Shown: positions 1-7,342 of the stretch, piece after piece
Layout of the letters: every line of letters begins with the position of its first letter
Position numbering within the stretch: position 1 is the first letter of the stretch
Assembly: GCF_019455385.1 (NCBI RefSeq)
Contig: NZ_JACOFR010000031.1
Coordinates: forward strand, 1-64,000
Source: Bradyrhizobium sp. BR 10289
GTDB taxonomy: Bacteria; Pseudomonadota; Alphaproteobacteria; Rhizobiales; Xanthobacteraceae
Length of the DNA stretch: 64,000 bases
Direction: 5' to 3'
Made by a program: the position numbers and the translations under genes
Notes under the pieces: generated by a model
Told to the model about the DNA's origin: nothing
Database searches by the model: none
The model's input: only the letters and a program-made list of their open reading frames with translations

Positions 1-55
1 CAGAATTCTCCCTCAACAGGATGAATTCGATCAGCGAATTAGTGAACATGCACAG

Positions 56-126
56 TTGCGAGCGCAGCGAAGCAATCCAGTCTGCCGCCGCGGAGACATT
101 CTGGATTGCTTCGCTGGCGCTCGCAA
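56..126. repeat. Palindromic intergenic repeat
   Basis: Two arms of about 25 bases (56-80 and 101-126) are reverse complements except for one extra base. Both carry the core GAAGCAATCCAG or its complement. No gene is convincing between base 1 and 288; this stretch holds only this element and the next one. The form is that of a REP-like element able to fold in RNA or single-stranded DNA. No transposase is nearby. Confidence 0.6.
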
Positions 127-167
127 TGACGATGTGGAGAGAGATGCGCACATCAGCTCCGCTGTCA

Positions 168-266
168 TGCCCCGCGAAGGCGGGGCATCCAGTACGCCGC
201 AGCGATCGTGAGACACACTGCTGCCAGCGACTACTGGATCATCCGCCTTCGCGGATGATTACAGCG
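168..266. repeat. Palindromic intergenic repeat, CCCGCGAAGGCGGG type
   Basis: Two short hairpins flank a spacer. The left one is built on GCCCCGCGAAGGCGGGGC and the right one on ATCCGCCTTCGCGGAT. The outer sequences ATCCAGTA and TACTGGAT are complementary, so the whole element can fold as one structure. A close relative lies at 14073-14173, which shows that this is a dispersed family rather than a local oddity. Confidence 0.6.
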
Positions 267-288
267 AAGGCGTGGAGAAAGCGGAGGC

Positions 289-519
289 TCATCGCCCATT
301 TGTGCGCAGGAACTTCTCGCCGCCTTCCGTCACCGCGATCACCAGCCCGATGCCGGGCACCGTCTCACGCGCGACATAGCCGTGCTCGGCGGCATCTTCC
401 CAGATGGTGAGGCGCGGGCACGAGGTTTTCCAGGTCGCGATCACCTCGGCATAGGCGCGCGGCTCGCGCGCGACCCATTCGACGAAATCCAGCACCAGCG
501 GATCGGCGGTCTCGCTCAT
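289..519 (-). CDS. Small conserved protein, 76 aa, partner of the TauE-type transporter
   Basis: This 76-residue protein has no signal peptide or membrane segment and I do not recognise its family. It begins MSETADPLVLDFVEWV and is acidic in its first half. The start is set by an AGGGAGG ribosome site six bases upstream. Its ATG overlaps the stop of the TauE-type gene by four bases (ATGA), so the two are co-transcribed and probably translationally coupled. The longer open frame upstream is the transporter read in the wrong frame. A role linked to the transporter is inferred from position only. Confidence 0.75.
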   Translation of the reverse strand: MSETADPLVLDFVEWVAREPRAYAEVIATWKTSCPRLTIWEDAAEHGYVARETVPGIGLVIAVTEGGEKFLRTNGR

Positions 520-1295
520 TGCAAACCTCCCTTGGTCAAGGCGGCCAGCACCGGCGTCCGGAGCATGAGCCAGCCGCCATAGGCGATGTAGTAGCAGGCG
601 ATGGTGGTGATCAGCTTGTTCGACCAGGCGATGAATTGCTGATCGGTCATGGCTTCCAGGATGCGCCGCGCCAGCGTGGTGCCGAGCATCGAGGCCAAAA
701 TCGCAACGCCGGCGAGCACGGGATCGAGGCTCGCAGCCTGGTCGATGATGCCGCCGAAATAGATCAGTTTCGTGAAATGGCTGACGAGCTGGCACATCGC
801 CTTGGTCGCGACCTTCTCGCGCCGGCCGAAATCGCCGCCGAGAAAGAAGGTGTCGAGCAAAGGACCAGAGACGCCGGTCATCAGCATCAGGCCCATGCAG
901 ATCGTGCCATACACCGTGCCCTGCCAGAGCTTGTCAGGGTCCGGCTTGATATTCGTCGGCAGCAGCCGCGCCATGAACGGGGTGACGCCGAGCAGCAGCA
1001 GCGCCATCGGCTTGTCCGGCACGTAGCGGGTCAGCGACCAGGCCGCGAGCGCGACGGCAGCGCCGACCATGTAGTTCGCCACCGGCCGCCAGCGGATATG
1101 GGCGCGCCAGAGCAACGCGCGCCAGCCGTTCGACGCCATCTGCGTGATCGCGTGCAGCACCATCGCGGTCGGCAACGGCATCAGGGCCAGCAGCACGCCG
1201 ATCAGGATCAGCCCGCCCGCCATGCCGAACAGCCCCGACAGGAACGCGGTCGCGACCATCAGCAATCCGAGGGCAGCGATCATGATGGGCGTCAC
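516..1295 (-). CDS. TauE/SafE (TSUP) family membrane transporter
   Basis: This 259-residue integral membrane protein has about seven to eight hydrophobic segments. The first contains a glycine-rich SGLFGMAGG stretch typical of the TauE/SafE family. A similar glycine-rich turn (MTGVSGPLLD) starts the second half, matching the two-repeat fold of the family. Members export sulfite, sulfoacetate or other organosulfur anions, or take up small anions; the substrate here cannot be read from sequence. The start is GTG with AGGAGA eight bases upstream. It is the first gene of a two-gene operon. Confidence 0.85.
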   Translation of the reverse strand: MTPIMIAALGLLMVATAFLSGLFGMAGGLILIGVLLALMPLPTAMVLHAITQMASNGWRALLWRAHIRWRPVANYMVGAAVALAAWSLTRYVPDKPMALLLLGVTPFMARLLPTNIKPDPDKLWQGTVYGTICMGLMLMTGVSGPLLDTFFLGGDFGRREKVATKAMCQLVSHFTKLIYFGGIIDQAASLDPVLAGVAILASMLGTTLARRILEAMTDQQFIAWSNKLITTIACYYIAYGGWLMLRTPVLAALTKGGLQ

Positions 1296-1342
1296 GTGGG
1301 GATTCTCCTGTTGGCAGGTCAGGGACGCAAACTATTTCACTC

Positions 1343-1487
1343 CCTCGCCCCGCCTGCGGGGAGAGGGTGGGGTGAGGGGGAGTCTCCGCGGGGACGGTGA
1401 CAGTCGGACTAGTGGAGACTCCCCCTCACCCGCCACGCGTTCCGCGTGTCGGCCTCTCCCCGCACGCGGGGAGAGGCGAAGGGAAAC
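1343..1487. repeat. Palindromic intergenic repeat, CTCTCCCCGC type (copy 1)
   Basis: This long inverted repeat lies between the divergent TauE-type and LysR genes. The arms carry CCCCGC(N)GCGGGGAGAGG and GGTGAGGGGGAGTCTCC and their complements. The loop holds GGGGACGGTGACAG. The same core occurs inverted at 9884-10032, and shorter copies occur at five other places. It occupies most of the space upstream of the LysR gene, so the promoters of both genes must sit beside or inside it. Confidence 0.75.
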
Positions 1488-1559
1488 GTGCCTCGCTTGC
1501 CCCGTCTTCGCAAACTGAGTTATCTTGCCCTGGCATCAGCTTTCCTGAGGGTGGATGAT

Positions 1560-2477
1560 TTGCGGCGGCTGCTGTTTCTCAACGGCATCAAGGCATTCGA
1601 AGCGGCGGCGCGGACCGGCAGCTTTGCTGCGGCCGGGCTCGAGCTCAACGTGTCGGCGGCCGCCGTCAGCCGCATGGTGCATCTCTTGGAAGAACGCCTC
1701 GGCGCCGCGCTGTTCGAGCGCAAGGCCAACAAGCTCGTGCTGACGCAGGCGGGCCGGGCCTATCAAAGCGGGCTGACGCCGATCTTCGATGCGCTGGCGA
1801 GCCTCACCGCGCAGGTGACGGCGCCCTCCAGCGTGCGCGTGCTCACCATCGGCGTCGGACATACGTTCGCGATGCGCTGGCTGATCCCGCGTCTGTCGGA
1901 GTTTCGCAGCGAGGAGCCCGACATCGAAGTGCGCTTCACCACCGGCGGCGCGCTGGTGCCGTTCGGCGAGGACTGGAATTGCGGCATCAAGCTCGGCACC
2001 GGCGATTGGCCGGGCTTGGTGGCGGAGCCGCTGTTCGCCGGCGATCTCACGCCGGTCTGCGTGCCCCGGCTTGCCAGCGCCCTGAAGCGCCCGGCGGACC
2101 TCAAGGCCCCGAGCCTGATCCGCGTCGCCCATTCCCCCGAGGATTGGCCGATCTGGCTCAAGGCCGCCAGCCTTGCCCGGATCAACGCGCGCGGCCCGGA
2201 ATTCCAGTTCTACGGCCAGGCGCTCCAGGCCGCCGCCGACGGGCTCGGCATCGCCATGGGCATCCGGCCTTATATCGACGATGATCTCGCCGCCGGCCGG
2301 CTGGTCGCCCCGTTCGACCTCTCCGTCCCCAAGGGCATGCGCTGGTACCTGCTCTACCGCAGCTTCCAGACCGAGCAGCGCGACTTCGCCGCATTCCGCC
2401 GCTGGATCATGCGGGCCGCCGCGGAACCTGCCACCCGGCCGGCGAAGCGGACCGGCCGGACGTCAGCCCGGAACTGA
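1560..2477 (+). CDS. LysR family transcriptional regulator (GcvA-like)
   Basis: The product is a LysR-type DNA-binding regulator of about 305 residues. The N-terminal winged helix-turn-helix is clear: LNGIKAFEAAARTGSFAAAG is followed by AAAVSRMVHLLEERLGAALF and LTQAGRAY. A periplasmic-binding-protein-like effector domain follows. The spacing and the FEAAARTGSF wording resemble the GcvA subgroup. I prefer the TTG at 1560, which has GAGGG eight bases upstream; the in-frame GTG at 1551 touches that site, and upstream codons lie inside a repeat. LysR proteins usually control a divergent neighbour, which here would be the TauE-type operon, but that is inference. Confidence 0.88.
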   Translation: MRRLLFLNGIKAFEAAARTGSFAAAGLELNVSAAAVSRMVHLLEERLGAALFERKANKLVLTQAGRAYQSGLTPIFDALASLTAQVTAPSSVRVLTIGVGHTFAMRWLIPRLSEFRSEEPDIEVRFTTGGALVPFGEDWNCGIKLGTGDWPGLVAEPLFAGDLTPVCVPRLASALKRPADLKAPSLIRVAHSPEDWPIWLKAASLARINARGPEFQFYGQALQAAADGLGIAMGIRPYIDDDLAAGRLVAPFDLSVPKGMRWYLLYRSFQTEQRDFAAFRRWIMRAAAEPATRPAKRTGRTSARN

Positions 2478-2619
2478 GCGCCGAAGCGCAAAAAAACCGG
2501 CCGCTTGTGAACGGCTTCACATCCCCAAATCCGCAGATGTGGTCCCCTGACCCTCCAACAAGGCGCTCCACCACGACACGCGACCAAAACACGCGAACCA
2601 AACACTCTGGGGACTACCA

Positions 2620-2847
2620 ATGACGACCCTCTATGACGGCTTTGACATTGAATCCTTCGAGGCCGGCAAAGGCCTCTGGCACGCCCGTATCCGCCGTGCC
2701 GATCTCAGCCTGGTTGCCATCGACGGCGTGCTGTTTCCGGCCATGGAAGTCGGCTTCGCCTGGCCCGATCGCGACGCTGCGATTGCCGATGCCAAGCACC
2801 ACATCGATCGCTTCCGCAGGCGCGCGGACGACAGCGACGACGAATAG
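2620..2847 (+). CDS. Small hypothetical protein, 75 aa
   Basis: This acidic soluble protein of 75 residues ends in a charged tail (RRRADDSDDE). It has no signal peptide or recognisable domain. Its codon use matches the neighbourhood, and GGGGA lies seven bases before the ATG, so I take it as real. It is followed 46 bases later by another small gene on the same strand. I do not recognise its function. Confidence 0.65.
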   Translation: MTTLYDGFDIESFEAGKGLWHARIRRADLSLVAIDGVLFPAMEVGFAWPDRDAAIADAKHHIDRFRRRADDSDDE

Positions 2848-2893
2848 ACCAGCAGAACTTCGAGACAGGCGGCGTAAACAGGGGGAACCGATC

Positions 2894-3124
2894 ATGTCCG
2901 TCATCGAATTCGAGAACGCTTCGCGGCCCAGGATCTATGCCCGCACGGTGATGTCGAACTGTCCGGAATGCGACGGCGACCTCACGGTGCTCCGCGTGAT
3001 CGGCGGCCGTGCCGGGTGCGAGTACTGGACCATGCGCTGCACCGATTGCGGCGGCATCCATCTCGACATCCTCGAGCCGCACGGAACGACCGAGGACGAC
3101 GAGGGGCCGCTGCCGGCGGCGTGA
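2894..3124 (+). CDS. Small putative zinc-ribbon protein, 76 aa
   Basis: The 76-residue protein contains two CxxC pairs, CPEC at about residue 23 and CTDC at about residue 50, separated by a beta-rich segment. This is the pattern of a zinc ribbon. The tail is acidic. The start is the ATG at 2894 with GGGGGA about six bases upstream; the longer open frame upstream overlaps the preceding gene in another frame. It lies about 100 bases before uvrB. Binding of zinc is inferred from the cysteines; no partner or target can be named. Confidence 0.7.
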   Translation: MSVIEFENASRPRIYARTVMSNCPECDGDLTVLRVIGGRAGCEYWTMRCTDCGGIHLDILEPHGTTEDDEGPLPAA

Positions 3125-3228
3125 GCGCGGGAGGCGGCTGCGCCCTGCTGCCAACCTGCTGTCAGCAGCCTGAGCACGAACGGGCTTTCGCCCTTTTCTG
3201 AGGGGCGGACTCGTCCCATATTCGCCCC

Positions 3229-6183
3229 ATGGCGAAGAAACCTGCTCCCCCGAAATCCCCCAAAACCAAGGCCCCGAATTCGAAGGCACACCGGCCCGAT
3301 GTGCAGCCGATCGGGCCGGCGCTGGCCGAACTGCTGAATCCCGCGATCAATCGCGGCGATGCCGGGCTTGGATCGGGCACCGGGTTGCAGCCGCCGCCGG
3401 ACAATTCGCGCGACCGCCGCGCCGGCGGCGAGGCCGCGGCGCATCGCGCGCGGGCTTCGACGCCGAAGGAGTTTCCGCAGGACAACGTCAAACCGATGCC
3501 GCGGCGGCCCAATCCGCAGCCGGTGGGGGCCCGCGCGTCCGAAGGCTTTGACGAGGCGCCGCAGGCCAATTACGGCACGGCCGCTACGATCCCGACGCTC
3601 GATCCGGAACTGGCGCGTCAGCTCGGTCTTCCCACTGAAGAGGATGACGCCGAGGCGCTGGCGCGGCCGCCGCGCTCCAAGATGGAGGCGCTCGGCGTCA
3701 AGGCCACGGCGGATGCGCTGGAATCACTGATCCGCGAGGGCCGGCCGGAGTTCCGCAAGGGCGACGGCTCCACGAAGGTGTGGACGCCGCACCGCCCGCC
3801 GCGGCCGGAAAAGTCCGAAGGCGGCGTGCGCTTCGAGATCAAATCGTCCTACGAGCCGCGCGGCGACCAGCCGACCGCGATCAAGGAACTGGTCGAGGGC
3901 ATCGAGCGCAACGACCGCTCGCAGGTGCTGCTCGGCGTCACCGGCTCCGGCAAGACCTACACCATGGCCAAGGTGATCGAGGCGACGCAGCGCCCTGCCC
4001 TGATCCTCGCGCCGAACAAGACGCTCGCCGCCCAGCTCTATGGCGAGTTCAAGAACTTCTTCCCGGACAACGCCGTCGAATATTTCGTCTCCTATTACGA
4101 CTACTACCAGCCGGAAGCCTACGTCCCGCGCACCGACACCTATATCGAGAAGGATTCGTCGATCAACGAGCAGATCGACCGCATGCGCCACTCGGCGACG
4201 CGCGCGCTGCTCGAACGCGACGACGTCATCATCGTCGCGTCGGTGTCCTGCATCTACGGTATCGGCTCGGTCGAGACCTACACCGCGATGACGTTCGCGC
4301 TGAAGAAGGGCGAGCGCATCGACCAGCGCCAGCTGATCGCCGACCTCGTCGCGCTCCAGTACAAGCGCACCCAGGCCGATTTCACCCGCGGCACGTTTCG
4401 CGTGCGCGGCGACGTCATCGACATCTTCCCGGCGCACTATGAAGACCGCGCCTGGCGCGTGAACCTGTTCGGCGACACCATCGAGACCATCGAGGAGTTC
4501 GACCCGCTCACCGGCCACAAGCAGGACGAGCTCGAATTCATCAAGATGTACGCCAACTCGCACTATGTCACGCCGCGCCCGACGCTGGTGCAGGCGATCA
4601 AGTCGATCAAGTCCGAGCTGAAGCTGCGGCTGGACCAGCTCAACAACCAGGGGCGCCTGCTGGAAGCACAACGGTTGGAGCAGCGCACCACCTTCGACCT
4701 CGAGATGATGGAGGCGACGGGCAGCTGTGCCGGTATCGAGAACTATTCGCGCTATCTCACCGGCCGCCGCCCCGGCGAGCCGCCGCCGACGCTGTTCGAA
4801 TACGTCCCCGACAACGCGCTGATCTTCGCCGACGAGAGCCACGTCACCATCCCGCAGATCGGCGCCATGTTCCGCGGCGACTTCCGCCGCAAGGCAACGC
4901 TGGCCGAATACGGCTTCCGCCTGCCCTCCTGCATGGACAACCGCCCGCTGCGCTTCGAAGAGTGGGACATGATGCGGCCGCAGACCATTGCGGTGTCGGC
5001 AACACCGGGCGGCTGGGAGCTGAACGAGAGCGGCGGCGTGTTCGTCGAGCAGGTCATTCGCCCCACGGGGCTGATTGATCCGCCCGTCGACATCCGCCCG
5101 GCCCGCACGCAGGTGGACGACCTCGTCGGCGAGGTGCGTGCGACCGCGCAAGCCGGCTATCGCTCGCTGATCACGGTGCTGACGAAACGCATGGCGGAGG
5201 ACCTCACCGAATATCTGCACGAGCAGGGCATCCGCGTCCGCTACATGCACAGCGACATCGACACCATCGAGCGCATCGAGATCATCCGCGACCTCCGCCT
5301 CGGCGCCTTCGACGCGCTGGTCGGCATCAACCTGCTCCGCGAAGGCCTCGACATTCCCGAATGCGCGCTGGTCGCGATTCTCGACGCCGACAAGGAAGGT
5401 TTTTTGCGCAGTGAGACCTCGCTGATCCAGACCATCGGCCGCGCCGCGCGCAACGTCGACGGCAAGGTGATCCTCTATGCCGACCAGATGACCGGCTCGA
5501 TGGAGCGCGCCATCGCGGAAACCAACCGCCGCCGCGAAAAGCAGGTCGAGTACAACAATGCCAACGGCATCACGCCGGAGAGCGTGAAGAAGCAGATCGG
5601 CGACATCCTCAACTCGGTCTATGAGCGCGACCACGTGCTGGTCGAGGTCGGCGGCCACGACATGACCGACGACGTCATCTCGATCGGCCACAACTTTGAA
5701 GCGGTGCTCGCCGACCTCGAAACAAGGATGCGCGAGGCCGCCGCCGATTTGAACTTCGAGGAAGCCGCCCGCCTCCGCGACGAGGTCAAGCGCCTGCGCG
5801 CGACCGAGCTTGCGGTCGTGGACGATCCGACGGCGAAGCAGCGCGCGGTGGCAGGCAAGGCGGGGGCCTATGCCGGCGCGAAGAAGTACGGCGATGCGGC
5901 CAACCTGCCGGTCAGTGCCATGAAGAAAAAGACCGTAAGCTCCGCGCTGAAAGCCAGCGGCGGAGGCAGCGGCTCGAAGGTGCACAAGCCGCATCTCGAC
6001 GAGATGCACGGGCCGGAGTCCCTGCCCTATCGCGAGAAGCCGACGCTGCCGGCAAAGCCGTTCGGCATCACGAGCCGGATCATTCAGCCGACGGATTCAA
6101 GGCAGTCGGGACCGGAGTTTGGGCCCGCGCCGAAGTCGACGGGTGGCGCGCCGGGGCGAAGGGGTGGGTGGAAGAAGAGGTAG
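3229..6183 (+). CDS. uvrB: UvrABC excinuclease subunit B
   Basis: UvrB is the DNA-damage-loading helicase-like subunit of nucleotide excision repair. Canonical UvrB begins near residue 202 (FEIKSSYEPRGDQPTAI). The Walker A motif GVTGSGKT is near residue 236, the DNA-inserting beta-hairpin has YYDYYQPEAYVP, and DESHVTIPQ and the helicase motif GRAARN follow. A C-terminal UVR motif (NFEEAARLRDEVKRL) is present. At 984 residues it is far longer than the usual 670-700: about 200 low-complexity, proline-rich residues precede the core and about 120 follow it. Such extensions occur in this bacterial group. uvrC lies 36 kb away. The gene appears monocistronic. Confidence 0.97.
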   Translation: MAKKPAPPKSPKTKAPNSKAHRPDVQPIGPALAELLNPAINRGDAGLGSGTGLQPPPDNSRDRRAGGEAAAHRARASTPKEFPQDNVKPMPRRPNPQPVGARASEGFDEAPQANYGTAATIPTLDPELARQLGLPTEEDDAEALARPPRSKMEALGVKATADALESLIREGRPEFRKGDGSTKVWTPHRPPRPEKSEGGVRFEIKSSYEPRGDQPTAIKELVEGIERNDRSQVLLGVTGSGKTYTMAKVIEATQRPALILAPNKTLAAQLYGEFKNFFPDNAVEYFVSYYDYYQPEAYVPRTDTYIEKDSSINEQIDRMRHSATRALLERDDVIIVASVSCIYGIGSVETYTAMTFALKKGERIDQRQLIADLVALQYKRTQADFTRGTFRVRGDVIDIFPAHYEDRAWRVNLFGDTIETIEEFDPLTGHKQDELEFIKMYANSHYVTPRPTLVQAIKSIKSELKLRLDQLNNQGRLLEAQRLEQRTTFDLEMMEATGSCAGIENYSRYLTGRRPGEPPPTLFEYVPDNALIFADESHVTIPQIGAMFRGDFRRKATLAEYGFRLPSCMDNRPLRFEEWDMMRPQTIAVSATPGGWELNESGGVFVEQVIRPTGLIDPPVDIRPARTQVDDLVGEVRATAQAGYRSLITVLTKRMAEDLTEYLHEQGIRVRYMHSDIDTIERIEIIRDLRLGAFDALVGINLLREGLDIPECALVAILDADKEGFLRSETSLIQTIGRAARNVDGKVILYADQMTGSMERAIAETNRRREKQVEYNNANGITPESVKKQIGDILNSVYERDHVLVEVGGHDMTDDVISIGHNFEAVLADLETRMREAAADLNFEEAARLRDEVKRLRATELAVVDDPTAKQRAVAGKAGAYAGAKKYGDAANLPVSAMKKKTVSSALKASGGGSGSKVHKPHLDEMHGPESLPYREKPTLPAKPFGITSRIIQPTDSRQSGPEFGPAPKSTGGAPGRRGGWKKR

Positions 6184-6250
6184 CCCAGCACCAGACAAAA
6201 CCCAGGGTAGCTGAATTTCCTGTTGCAATCGAATTGATGATCGAGAATGC

Positions 6251-7342
6251 TTGAGCTTTATCATCGAGGCATTGTTTGATGTGATTCAGCTAGTCGACCC
6301 CAATTCCCTCAAATTGCCCAATTGCCCACTGCCAAGACCAGGAGACAGGGTTTGCTGGTTCGCCGAAGCCCACCAGGTTAGCGGAGTAATGACTGGGCAC
6401 GATATCGAAGGGAACGCCGTGATCCTCAACGATTTTGGTAACGGGACTACCAAATCGTTTGAAGAGATTCGTCTCTGCGATCCATTCACGCGGATGGGCC
6501 CAAATTGGATGACCTTGCCTGCCGGCGGCAAAATCGTTCGACCAGATAACGCAACGTCGCAACGGTTCGGACAGTTGCTGGCAAGACGCATACCTCCGGG
6601 ACCGACCTATCGAAACTTAATCGAAGAAATTTGGTCGCGAGGATTCGAGGCTTATGTTGTTGGCGGCACTGTGCGCGACACTCTGAACGGCGGCAATGCG
6701 AACGATATAGACGTGGTAACTACGATGCCGTTAGTGCACGCTAAGAAGTTTCTACCGAGCATGTTTCGATATGACCCCTCCCTCTCGAAAGAACGTGGAT
6801 ATATCAGCATCGGTGGATCTAAAAGAAGTGGCGACCCGCACATCGATTTAAAGCTCTTCTCTGATAGCCTGCCGGGTACCAAAGACGCGATCTTTGGTGT
6901 CGGGTTTGAGCGAGACGTCCGACATCGAGACTTTTCGTGCAATGCAGTTTATTACGAGCCAATCAACGACGTTCTTATCGATCCTACGGGCAGAGGGATT
7001 TCGGACGCTCAGCAGAAGCTCCTGTCGTTTATATGCGGCAGCGCTAACCACCATCAACATGCTCAGATATTTATCCGAACGATTAAATTCGTTGCGCGCG
7101 GCTATCAACTGACGCCCGAGACCAGAGCGTGCCTTACCACAGATCTAGTCGGTGCATTGCCCAGCATGCGACTCCAGATAAGATCTCACTACATAAAGGC
7201 GCAGGTGCTCGGCAACTGCTCGTCTCCTGCACAATACCCGACTGTGATACAGACCTACCGAGAATGCATGATCGGGCTCGGCCTTTCGGTCGCTTGGGAT
7301 ACCTATTTTGAACCCTTAGTTGGCGGCTTACTCAATGAATAA
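6251..7342 (+). CDS. CCA-adding-enzyme-like nucleotidyltransferase, first gene of a NACHT cassette
   Basis: This 363-residue protein has a class II tRNA nucleotidyltransferase/poly(A) polymerase head. GGTVRD (138-143) is followed by the catalytic pair DID (152-154). RHRDFSCNA (224-232), DPTGRG (244-249) and FIRTIKFVARG (274-284) match the later family motifs. It differs from housekeeping CCA enzymes in an extra N-terminal region of about 115 residues, part of which (34-78) looks like a small beta-barrel. It also ends soon after the neck, with no tail region and no HD domain. The start is TTG at 6251 with a weak GAGA site; GTG at 6281 is an alternative. The gene overlaps the NACHT gene by eight bases, and both have visibly lower G+C than the flanks. 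Nucleotide transfer to tRNA or another RNA is inferred from the family; the true substrate is unknown. Confidence 0.85.
   Translation: MSFIIEALFDVIQLVDPNSLKLPNCPLPRPGDRVCWFAEAHQVSGVMTGHDIEGNAVILNDFGNGTTKSFEEIRLCDPFTRMGPNWMTLPAGGKIVRPDNATSQRFGQLLARRIPPGPTYRNLIEEIWSRGFEAYVVGGTVRDTLNGGNANDIDVVTTMPLVHAKKFLPSMFRYDPSLSKERGYISIGGSKRSGDPHIDLKLFSDSLPGTKDAIFGVGFERDVRHRDFSCNAVYYEPINDVLIDPTGRGISDAQQKLLSFICGSANHHQHAQIFIRTIKFVARGYQLTPETRACLTTDLVGALPSMRLQIRSHYIKAQVLGNCSSPAQYPTVIQTYRECMIGLGLSVAWDTYFEPLVGGLLNE

Noticed and set aside
21..410. Open frames at 21-410 and 31-216
   Set aside because: They cover intergenic palindromes and part of a real minus-strand gene and have no ribosome site or domain.
3724..6009. 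Minus-strand open frame of 761 residues opposite uvrB
   Set aside because: It is the complement of a gene with strong motifs, begins and ends inside it, and reads as an antisense Arg/Leu/Ala-rich shadow typical of high-G+C DNA.
6247..6280. ATG at 6247 as the start of the nucleotidyltransferase
   Set aside because: That frame meets a stop after ten codons; the coding frame begins with TTG at 6251 or GTG at 6281.
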